Shown here one piece after another: positions 15,101 to 27,100 of a stretch of 64,000 nucleotides of DNA; the stretch's first letter is position 1, and each line of letters begins with the position of its first letter. The stretch is taken from NCBI GenBank assembly GCA_020002185.1, contig CM034532.1, positions 31,275,649-31,339,648 on the forward strand, in the 5' to 3' direction. Source of the DNA: Paraescarpia echinospica. Taxonomy: Eukaryota > Annelida > Polychaeta > Sabellida > Siboglinidae. The notes beneath the pieces were generated by a model. That model had not been told where the DNA came from and ran no database searches. It saw nothing but the letters and a program-made list of their open reading frames with translations. Both the position numbers and the translations under genes were made by a program.

Positions 15101-18100
15101 TGCCAACCACCTGTGGTATTGTGCATCAGCTTGTGGTGGTGATCCCCGCTTGATGAAGGAGATGTGGATCTCGCTCCTCCATCACATCAGGAATTCCATT
15201 CATGGACAGCAGGCGTAGAATTGTACTGGAAGTGCAGTCATGCAACGTATACACAACAAGAAGTGAAAACAACACTTAAGGTACAGAAGCCTTCACTGTC
15301 CAGAAGGCTATACTGGACTGTTGCCTACTGTATGATATAGAGAGAGTTACGAAGTGCGTTAACACTAGTGAACTGGAGAGCTTACATGCCCTCTTCCTCA
15401 AGTATGCACCCAAGTTCAGCCGTCAAGGCATCATAGCCCGACTCCACTTGGCTACCATTGACCACAACACAAATGCAAGGTAAGGCTTGTGATATCAATA
15501 GTGTTAACATTTGATGTTACAAAATAATGTATCAGTTGCTTGACAAAGATGCACACTTTAGAAATCCAGCATTGCATTAGGAAATAAACTGAAATGGCTG
15601 AACATCCCTGCCTGTACTCAATAGCAAAACCATGGTAGGAATACAGTTTCGAAAATACAAATCGCTGTACAAGAGTATGCATGCAAACAACAGATAACAT
15701 AATTAAAATTGAGGACATTTGTTTTCTGTTACTTGAATTGTTTAACTATATATCAATGGAATTGGAATGGTATGCTTTGGAATTGCTTATTGAAATATAA
15801 ACTTATGCATATATAAATTATATATATATAATATATATATATATGATTCAATAATAAATATTTGAATGTATTATGGAATTGGAATTCATTGGAAATTGAA
15901 ATTGAAAAGGATGGCAGAATTCGGAACCGATTACTAAATGACATTAGCCGTTTGATTTCGAGAGAGAGAGAGAGTTATCTACGAAGAACGATGATAGAGT
16001 ATTGTTTATAATCTAGCAATGATACACAACCATTGATGAGATCATACAAGCAAGCTGTTTGGTTTACTGTGTGCATGTTACAGCTATAGCCAGCTATTCT
16101 TCAGATATTTCTATTGTTATACTGATTTTAAATTTATCATTTGCTCAATCAGCGGGAAATGGTGAAAACAGCAGACAACAAGCTACGGTATCAGCTGCAG
16201 TATTCAAAGTCTGCTGAGTATGTAGTGAAGAAAGTGATGGCGTCAAAGGACTACAGCTTCCGAGGATAAATTCTAGAGGGCAATGCAGCTAGATGCACGA
16301 GTGGCTCAAAGCTGTGAAGTGTGCTCAAAGTTGCGACATCGAGTAAGGAGGTAACTCTAGCAGAGCATGCAGGCATCGAAAAACCAGCAAAAGAGGAGGC
16401 TGTGTCAAAGCAAACAACCCACTTTATGGAAAACTAGTTGTGTCCGTATCAATTCGGTTTAGTGCCACCGAATTGATACGACATCCAATTTCAAATGACA
16501 ATGGATTTCTATGCTTAAATAACATTGTTTGAACATCACTGGCAGAAATAGAGAAACGTTTTAGGCAAAGTGCATTCTCACTACTGTATAGGACCTCCTA
16601 AAGTAAGGAACATCCACTTGAAAGCTTGTATCCTAGTTGTGGTATGCAATGTGTTTTATTAGACACTATTCGATGTAGGGAACTTTGGGTATATGTAATT
16701 TACTGGAATAGTTTAACCAAGTCCAAACATGTTACTTATAGCGAGTTTATTTCAACAGACCACCATTTCTCAAACATCACACTGAACTGTACATGTATTT
16801 GTTCATATGACTCACTGTACACTTTTAATGTGGCTTCTAGGACGTGTGTCACAAAAATGATAAGGGCCATTACCATTAAAACTGGACTGTTGCCATCAAG
16901 TTTAGTAAAAGTGAAGTGCCATCTTACAACAAAATATATATTTTTTGTTTAATCTGTATGTTTTAGCCAGTATTATTAAAGTGTACTACAAACTAATGAA
17001 GCAGCAAAGGATTCAGCTATACGTTTTTTATATACTCATACTTCATTGTTAGTATTACATTTAACATTATCACAACACAACATCTCAAAAAGTACTTAAT
17101 AATAATAAGAACACTTATATAGTGCCATAAATATAGATAAATCCATTTGGAGGCGTTTGATAGATTTTGAAACTAGTACTACAAGTTTTGAATCTGTATC
17201 TTGAATAATAATACTTGTTTTCTTGACACATGTCCCTAGTGTTGAAAGTTGAAACCCACAATTATGTAAAACTGGAACTGTAATGGAATATTTTGTATGT
17301 AATAATTTTTGTATCACAATATTTTATCATAATGATGACCCATATCATCAATAAACGTGTTACTTATTGATGTACTATATGTGCACAGGACTGACACAGA
17401 CCCAAATTGTAATACAGTTAGATTAAAATGTGTCACAGTGTGAAGTGAATCAACTGAAAGAAACATTGAAAACTGGTGTGTGAATTTGACTAATGCATTG
17501 GCACAGTCTGCCATGTAGTCTTATTTATTTATGAATTGTTTCTCCATATGAATAAACTGTTGATATATTTCATGTTGGCTTCAGTATTACAAATCGAATT
17601 ATGAACAGGGACATGCAAGACACTTCAGATCACATTGTTGCTGCCAAAAATGGGATAAGAAGTCACCGAGTAATTCATTCTACCTTTTGGTCAATCTAAT
17701 CTTACTTATCCAGGGTTGTTATTTTCACTGTATACTCACCTGTATAGTGCAATGTCCATAGCTTAAATTTTCATAAACCCCATTCACTTCTGGATACAGT
17801 GCAGGCTGGTATAACATGTCTGTTGCCTTTTCCAAGTCTCTCCCTTGACCACAACGTGAAGTGACGATATGCGGCTAATCGAATCAATCGATATGTTCTG
17901 AAAGTTCATTTATCTGCATTAGTTTATAATAAACAACCGGTATCTTCTAATTATTGTTATACTGTCAAAACTGTGTGTTTTATCAATATCACATCATGAA
18001 TTTAGTGAATTGGTTCATTTGTTTGTGAAGGGCTGTAATAATTATGATTGTAAGACTACCTTTCATGATGTGGTCTTGATAACACACACACATAATATAT

Positions 18101-21100
18101 ATAACATTTTTGTTATATTAAAAACTCCACTTAAATATTTTTGTATCAATAATACTGATTATGCATCTATTAGTGCATGGTAGTGTGCAATTTGTCTACA
18201 TTTTTTATATAAATTAAGCAAGTTGCTTGAACACTTTTACATAGGGAATTAAACAACTGTATAAAAAGGATGCACACGTCCTGTCAAGAATAAAAGTAAG
18301 TTTATTAAGAAAATGATCAAAAATTGTTTGATGAAAATCATAGACATAGTATTTTATGAAGATTGAGTGAACCTGAACATTTGAGGTGGGAACAAGTATA
18401 ATTACTCTATTTAAGTTTGAAATAGTTATTGCTAGAATAATTATTCGATACCTGTTGAACTATGTAGTACTTGCCTACTAGCTATTGGTCGAATCAACGA
18501 GTCTGCACGCAAATCATACAATGACAACAGACCGACTTCCAAGTTCGAACACCGCCCTGTTGGTGCAAACCGTTTCGAAGTCGTCACTCATAGTCGGTAA
18601 TGACACTAAATCTAATGCAGGCATCTGTAAGGTCTGTCATACGGTGCTGTACGGCAGCTATCTCCCTACAGCACAGCAACTCGATGTGCGTCGACATTGG
18701 GACGCAGTGTCCACACAAACACTATGCGACATTATTAAGTCGCGTAACGTCTTCGTCGTCGATAGACCAACTGTCACTGTCCGACTCCCACAACTGAACC
18801 TGACCTTGGGCCGGACATTATCGGACCGTGGATCGCACACTGTCACTGGGTGAAACCCGTATGGCACAGGCCCTTTGTGTGTGTCAACCGTATCAACCGT
18901 AACTTCCGGGTGACAAGTCGAACTAGAGTCTTCATCTGTCGTATCGATTTTCTCCCCAAGTGATACGGAAGTTTTAAAAATCACTTAATAACTCGTCTCT
19001 ACCAAAATCCTTCGACGTATTTGTCAACAACAAAATAAAAATAGTCCCGGTATGCGCGTGCATCTAATATTCTGAACTTTGCTTTGAAAGCCCCGCCCCC
19101 TTCTGGTAGCTAAAATCTTCGTTCGGGAAGTGCGACTTTAACAATGATTTCATTGGTTATAAATCGTTGCCATTTAATTTCACCTTTTTATTTCGAACGC
19201 GTATACAAGTTATTTGTTGACCTATAGAACGCCTATCGTGTATAATAGGGCACCATATCTTTGTTTTCGCACAGAAATGTATACTAATGAAGTAAACCGA
19301 AAAAACCCAAAATTTAACATTGATTAAATAGGAGTGAATCAAACCATTCACTTGGAACAAAGATGGCGATACGCAGTGCTCTATAGCGACGATTTAGGCA
19401 TTTAACAAAATCGTTTTTTTAGTTTGTCTTATAAATGAATACGTTTCTGTTAACATTAATGTATACTTATATAGTATATATTTAAATATGTAGCATGAAA
19501 CAGCTGCATTTCATTTCCCCTTTAACTGGCGAAAATCTACTACCGGTCTGCATGTGGAGTCAGATTTACGAATTAGCAACAAAGGCGATGAGTACGGTGA
19601 ATGAGATGGCTCAATCACGCCCGTTTCTCGCATCTTCTCAACCTCCTGTTTTACCACTCCCAACTTGGCTAATGGAATAGGGTACGGTTTGCATCTCACG
19701 GGACTAGAGGACATTACCTCAATGGAATGGGACAAGAGACTAGTTTGCCCCGGAGTGCTCGAAAAGATGGAAGGAAATTCTTCCATTAGCTGTTTCAAGT
19801 CTCGTGTCTGATCAGGTGATAAACTATCACTCACATGGACGTCCCCAAGGTTTTCCTCTCTCTCAGGAATGGGAAAATCCTCATCAGTCTCACATTCAGG
19901 TTGTTCTTCGACAACAGCAGTTAAACCTAGCATCTCCACATTACCTCTCTCATAGTATTTCTTCATCATGTTGATGTGGAAGAGTTTACGATTATCTCCG
20001 ATCTTTACCCGAAAATCGTTTATCCCCACTCTCTCTATCACCTCATATGGACCCTTCCATTGCATGAGCAACTTGTTTGAATCAGTGGGGAGAAGGATGA
20101 GGGCTTTGTCTCCTACTTCTAGGGTTCTCACCTTGGCCTTTCGATCAAAGTGTTCCTTATACCGGTCTTGAGAATTCTTAAGATTCTCTCTAGCTAGTTC
20201 GTAAGTTGATTCTATCCGATTACGGAGATCCACTATACTGGTACGTTTCTACTAGCTCATCGTCTGGTTTCTCATTCTCCAATAACTCTCTAAGAATCAT
20301 CATAGGCCCCCTGACTGTCCTTCCATAGAGTAACTCAAAAGGGGAAAATTTCATGCTCTCCTGGGGTGCTTCGCGGTATGCAAACATGAGAGGTTCCAGA
20401 TACCGATCCCAGTCTCATGGACGTTCAGAGCACATCCGCCTTAGCATCCGTTTTAAGGTACCGTTCCATTTCTCTACCAATCCATTTGCCATGGGATAGT
20501 AAGGAGAAGAGTGGACTTGTTGGATAGAGAGTAACCTAGCTACCTCGGTCATAGTTTTTGACACGAACTGACTGCCATTATCGCTGAGTACTACTTTAGG
20601 CAGACCCACCCTTGAGAAAATCTTCAGAAGAGCCTCTGTTATCGTTTCTGTGTCGATATTCGACACTGCTACCGCTTCTGGGTATCTAGTAGCGAAATCT
20701 ACCAGGGTAAGATCCACCGATTACCTCTCTCTGTCACTGGGGTTATGGGACCAACCAAATCTATCGCTACCTTTTCAAAGGGCGTGCTTACGATGGGGAT
20801 CATTTGTACAGGAGCCTTAGGGACATTGCCTCAACTAACGGTTCTCTGACAGATGTCACATGACTGGCAGAATCTACGAACATCACCTACTATGCCTGGC
20901 CAGTAGAAGTTAAGGAGGATTCTGTCTATCGACTTCCTAATTCCCTGATGTTCAGATAGGATGGTTTCATGTTCTAACGACATGACTCGATTGCGCAACA
21001 CTCGGGGAACTACTAGTTGTTTCAGTCTCACCCTCTTTCTGAAACAAGCGATAAAGGAGCCCCCTTTTGATCACGAATTGACTTGTTTGTTCTACCTTAG

Positions 21101-24100
21101 GTTTCCCTTTAGTCACTTCAGCCAAATCAAAGCATTTCTTTAAGGTCTCATCCCCTTTTTGCTCTCTCAAGAAATCATCGGCGGATATACTCGCACCAAC
21201 AACTTGAGGCACTATCAAAGGTTTTGTGGGTTTAGAAAGGCAGCTCGCCGTTGAGCACGGGTTTCTACAGCACAACCTGTGACTGGGGTGTCATTCAAAG
21301 GGGTCTCAACAGTAACGGGGACACCATCTGACTTGGTTCCTCGAAAAGGAGAACCTTCACTGTTATCGGAACAGGGCAAATTTAGTTCATCAACGTTGCC
21401 AAAGACTAAGTCATAAACGGGGTTGTTTAGACATAGGGCTTCAATTTCTCCTGTGAAAAAGGGAGTTCTCACATAGCACCGGGCAGTTGGGACTTCAATG
21501 ACGGATCGGTCCATCAGCATAAGGACTTTGGTTTTCCCAGTTAACTGATCTTCCGGAACTAGGCTACGTCGTACAACGACTCCGTTACACCCGCTGTCAC
21601 GTAGTACTTTCACGGGGGATCCCCCCACATACCCCTCTACAACCGGTAAGTTACAACTGTTTTCATGTTGTACACAAGCACTAGCAATTACGGGGATCTT
21701 ACATCCACATTGCAAAGTGACATCAGTCCCACCCACAGGACATTGGTGACTAGGGGAATTCCGATTTAGCACAACTGCACAATTCCCAACCACTGGTTTC
21801 ATCCTTTACGGTGGAGGATTCCTATTCTGCACTCCCACTGTACACTGTCTCGCTATGTGACCTGGCCGATTACAAAGGAAACATGTATGCAGCAGAGGAA
21901 CAGGCTGCGGAAATAGGGTACCTCCCCTCCCCTGATCTACTTTTCGGGACGGGAGTGGGTTGGACTCGGTCTCTACGATTTTTCCGTTTACCGTATGATG
22001 AATGGGCATCTGTAAATGTTCTCACCAACTCTAACAAATTCTCTTTCCCCACCGGTTTGTGTTCTCTCAGAAACACGGACAGTTCCCTAGGGCACATAAA
22101 CAAGAATTGTTCTCTCAGAATGAGTTCCTTAAGGCCCTCGAAAGACTCATTAATGTTTGACAAAGAAATCAAATAATGTTCCATACGAGCAAAATACTGC
22201 GACACTGTTTCGGTGGAATTTAGAGAACAGGTGTAAAACTTCTTACGAAAATCGCCTACAGTCAGTCGGTACCATTCCAGCAATGCTTGCTTTACCTGGT
22301 CATAATCGTTGGCCACGGAGATCGGGGAACGGGAATAAACTTCCAGTGCATGACCAGTTAACAATGCGCTCAGAAATATAGCGTAATTCTCGCGGTCCCA
22401 ACCCTGGTTTTCCGCATATCTTTCAAAGCGCTGGAGATAGGCTTCAATCGAATCTCTGTCTTCTTTAAAACAGGGTAACGGAGGACTACGGACTCCCTTA
22501 GTAATGGTTGAAGCATTACTCACTGAATCTCGGTTCTCTAAGGTAGTGGCCTCGTTGTGGAGCCTGGCCATCTTTTCTTCATGCTCCATTTCACGCGCGC
22601 GTATCTCCATATCGGCTTGCCTTGCCGCCTCCTTTTCTCGGAGCTCGGCCTGGAGTGTCTCCTTCTCTATATCGACCTGGAGCCTCTCTTTCTCCGCCTC
22701 GCGAGCGGCCTGTCATTCATCATCGAACAAATGCCTGAAGTTCGGGACCTGTTAACCCTAACTTCTCGCCTAACTCAATTAATTGAGCAAGATCCATGCT
22801 TGCAAACTAGTGCAACACACGAAACAATCACTAAACGGATATCACGTTTAAGTAATACACAAGGTCAATCACCTGTAAACCACAAAAGTGCTAGCTACGC
22901 TACAACACTCCACACCATCTTCTCATAAGACTGGAATAATGAAATCGCTATACGATTTCAACCACGCCGTGTCAACTGTCAACACACGGAAATTCTGTGA
23001 GACTAATCTGCCCAATGCCAATTCGGCAATTGCAACAAGTAATTCAACTTCCTCGTACAGCTGAAAAATAACAAAGCTCCTACGTACAATAATTATACGA
23101 TTAATTCATGGTCCTTTACTGTTGCAATAAACAAGTCTAATGCCTCAAAACGTGAATGATACACTATAAATATAACGAGAAATATTGGACACAGAATTAT
23201 GTCCGGGCAGAAACGACAAGGGGCATGTGAATTACCCTACACTACAGCTACTGGAATAGATGTAGGTTTCGTCTCTAGCCACGGAACAACACTGACACTC
23301 CACGGAACCAGAGTGCAGCTAAGTTCTCAGGCATGTTCTATGTTGCCATCACGTTTTACCCGCAATTCATAGCGTTGACCGAAGTTGTTATTTTAATTTC
23401 CCCCTTGCCGGAATCCCGCGTACGAGCCCCCAATTGCGTGCTACAACTGTGGCAAGCCCGGCCACATACAGCGCGACTGCCCAGAGTCAAGCAACAAGTA
23501 CTTCAAGTGCGGTGATGCTGGCCAGACAAGGGCGCTAGTGGTGATGACGACGGTCGCAAGTGCTACAACTGTGGTGAGACAGGCCACATCTCGCGCGACT
23601 GCCCCGACGGAGGCAGCAGAGCATGCAGTAGGAGCCTCACGTATATTGTATGCATGTTGTTTGCTGACCAGGTGTGGAGCTCCCGACAACTTTGCTCACG
23701 ACTGCCCCAACAGTAGCAGTCGGCAGAACGTGCGTTGCTACCGCTGCAACAACACCGGTCACATCGCCGTTGACTGCCCCGCTGAAGCCTGAGTACTACC
23801 TCTCAGGTGCCAGCAACACATCGGAGCCGATGCGTGGACGCACACTGAAGCGGTGGCCAGACGCCGCGCTAGGATTGTGCTTACAGCGGTGTCCTCGTTT
23901 GTGTTATGCTGTGGTGGTGGTGCCAGCAGGAGAATTTTTGGCTCTCTTGCAAGTTATCAGTAGGTGATAAGTGGACTAGGTGTTTGAGCGAAATCTTTCT
24001 TAATGTGTTGTTGTGGTGGGTGGTGATTATTATACACGAGCAAAACCTCTGGCATGTTGTCGCAGTCGCAAATCTGGTGCTGTGAATCATTCAAATTATG

Positions 24101-27100
24101 GGCCGCTTTCAATAAACGCTGTCGAAGATAAAATGGGTCGGACCTTTGTTGGTCCAACACTCTGAAAAGCATGCACGTAACGTGGACCGGAAGCTAGGGT
24201 GTTTCGAGATGATCCCAGCTTGTGACTTTGGGATAGGTTGGCAAACCTTGATGTTTTTGGTGTCCCTGTGATAGTTGGCAGTGTTAACAACCTTCAGGGA
24301 GCACTTTGAGAGACGGTTAGTTTGGTGCGTACAATGGTACTGCCATTTTGAAGGTGCAGTTAGGTGGCACTATTCGGATACTGAATACTATCTGCTTTTT
24401 TTAACACACGTAAGAGGTGATTGAAGGGAGGAGAGGAGAAGGATGTATTAGGGAGATGGCAGGACACTACGTTTTATTATGCGGCAAAATTCATGATCAC
24501 ATGTTGTGTTACAGAAATACCTTGGTGCACTTTCACGGCCATATAAATATATAACTCGTACCAGTATATCCAAAGGAAACGCTGGTGTCTAAAAACAGGT
24601 TTGCACCGTTTGTTGCAAGTTGGAAAATGGAAGTGTTATCTTGGGTTTGAATCTGTCGATTTCCTGGGGCACCAAGTAGGTCAAGGAGAAATGAAGACCC
24701 AGGAAGACAAGGTAAACAAGATTAGGAATGCACCCATTCCTACCACGAAGAAACAAGTGAGGTCTTTTCTAGGTTTGGCAGGATTTTACTGGAAGTTTGT
24801 TAATGGGTATTCCAGAATCGCGGCTCCATTGACTGATCTCACAAAGGCAAAACAGCCTAACAAGGTAAGTTGGAATGATGAGGCGGATAAGGCCTTCATT
24901 CAACTGAAGCAGGCCCTGTGTAAGGCGCCTATCCTCAAATTGCCTGACGTCAACAGACCCTTTGTCTTGCGTACAGATGCTTCCGATACCGGACTCGGAG
25001 CAATGTTACTCCAAGAGAGTAACGGAGTTTTATTCCCAGTCGCGTTTGCGAGCAAGAAGCTCAATCCCACGCAAAGGCGATATTCCGTGGTAGAAAGAGA
25101 ATGTCTGGCAATTGTTTGGGGACTCGAGAAATTTCACTTATACCTATATGGGCGAAGTTTCATTGTGCAGTGTGATCAACGATCCCTGAAATTCCTAAAC
25201 ACTGCGAAGTTGACAAACAATCGAGTTATGCGATGGGCTCTTAAAGTCCAACCCTATCATTTCCGGGTAGAGTCAATCCCTGGAACAGATAACATAGGTG
25301 CAGACTACCTAAGCCGAATGGAATAGATGTAGGTTCCATCAAATTAGTTGAGACAATGAAGGGTCATGAATTTTGTGTGTGCAACTAGATAGTTACTAGT
25401 TCGGCGAGTGATCGCCAGGTTATTTATTGTATTAAATGTATTGTATTAAATGTAATGTATTAAATTAGTGTATTAAATGTATTCCTTAATATTGTTGTTC
25501 AGGAAGTAGATTCTTAGCGGGGGTTGGGGGGTAATGTAGCATTTCTGGATGTTTAAATCTACTTTCCTGAGGTTTAATTTTATAAATGAGGAAGGTCAAG
25601 CCAGTAGATAGACATATTGTTAACCAACCACCTTAGTTATGTAATTACAGCAACTCGGTTGCAGATGTGCTCAGTGAAGCGTGGTATTCTGTTGTTAGTG
25701 TTTCTAGGCAAGCAGGTGGTTTCACTGTAATCTTAGAGAGGGTGTTCCACAATGCCTAGTTTGAATTGTATACTACATTAGCCAATATAAATGATGGAAA
25801 CCTGTCATATGATGTGTAATTAGGTCTGCTTATATAAACGTTTGTTGTACGCATTTCACCATCTGGGCGCTGGCGAAGGACTGGGACAGATCCAGGGTTG
25901 AACGAGACAGGTTGCCCTGCTGCCAAGAGAATGGCAAGTCGTAAAGCGTGGTGGGAATCGTTAACGTGGGTTACGTTCCCAAGCTTTTGTGTGTGTAATA
26001 TTCAGTGTCCAGAGTGACTGTTCAATCGAGCTTCAAAGAATCCATGCCGTCACGTCAGCAGTATATTGAGACCACGTTCCGGTCGGCCCCAACGTATTTG
26101 CGTCGATGAGCGATAATCGCGATGCGTTCACCCAGCTCGGGCCATCCTCAAACAGCGGTCTCACAGCGACATCGTCAGAAAGCTTGACCGAATGCGACTC
26201 GCAGCGGCCGGCGGTAAACGTATACTGCCAGAAGTCGTCATTCACGCGAACCCGTTCATCCGACTTCTCGATCGTTTGCGACAGGACAAGACCTCTCGAT
26301 CGAATTCGTAGCGGCCGGCGGTAAGCGTCTACTGCCCGGCTTCGTCTTTCAGTTGAACGTATTCAACTGACTTCGCAATCGTTTGCGATCATTGAACGGA
26401 CGCGACTCGAGAATTCGCGGCATACAACGGCAATCATTAAGTGCTTGGCATCATCACTCGTGTGGCCGAGATACACCGTTCCAATTGTGTTCTGAGCTCG
26501 GCGTGTTGACTTCAACAAACATTCGTATATATTCGAGATGGGACTAGCCCAGTGTAAATGTCTATTTTGTGATTGAACGTATCTATTATTTGCTGTATTA
26601 TGATTAGTAGTTATCTGTGGTTTTGAAGTGAAGTATTATTACCCTTGAAGTATTCACACATATATATGTGTGTTGTAACAGATTACTGTAATGATAGTCC
26701 GCGAGGACTAGCTTATACTGTGTATTTATATTATGGGAGTTATTCTTAGATAACACTTAATCCACCTTAGAAAGGAAGTGGAATTTGATAATCGAAAGAT
26801 TCAGTGTTATTGTTTATTATGTTCTATTAAGATTTGGTTACGGGATTTGTTTATTTTGTTAATCGAGATATTTACCAAAAGGAAGATATCTTGTAATAAA
26901 GTTTATTAAATTTTCCTCGTTCTTTGTTGCTTGTTCACGATAACTGTTCTTTCTCATATGCGTTGACCTTGATATATAAGAACCCTACTAGACTGAACCA
27001 TCTAGTGTACGGAGACCTCGCTAATCCGTGACATAATTTCGAGGCTTACAGTTCCCCAATCAATAACATTGTGGTTCCCCGATTAGTGGCCATCTTGTCT

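Larger units (their letters stand above)
12181..19521 (+). mobile_element. Kolobok-superfamily DNA transposon, 7.34 kb, inserted in the RT gene
   Basis: Ends AGGGGAAATGAAA (12181-12193) and its complement (19509-19521) are flanked by TTAA at 12177-12180 and 19522-19525. Kolobok elements duplicate TTAA and start with purines. A degraded Kolobok-type transposase lies inside on the plus strand. The flanking retroelement sequences join in frame across a single TTAA, so the insertion is clean. The remaining interior (12.3-14 kb, 16.3-19.5 kb) shows no recognised gene; a reading frame at 18485-18853 has paired cysteines (CKVCH) but is unassigned. Confidence 0.88.

Noticed and set aside
23436..23792. 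A functional CNBP gene
   Set aside because: 5' part is missing, one knuckle is deleted and frame-shifted, another is interrupted.
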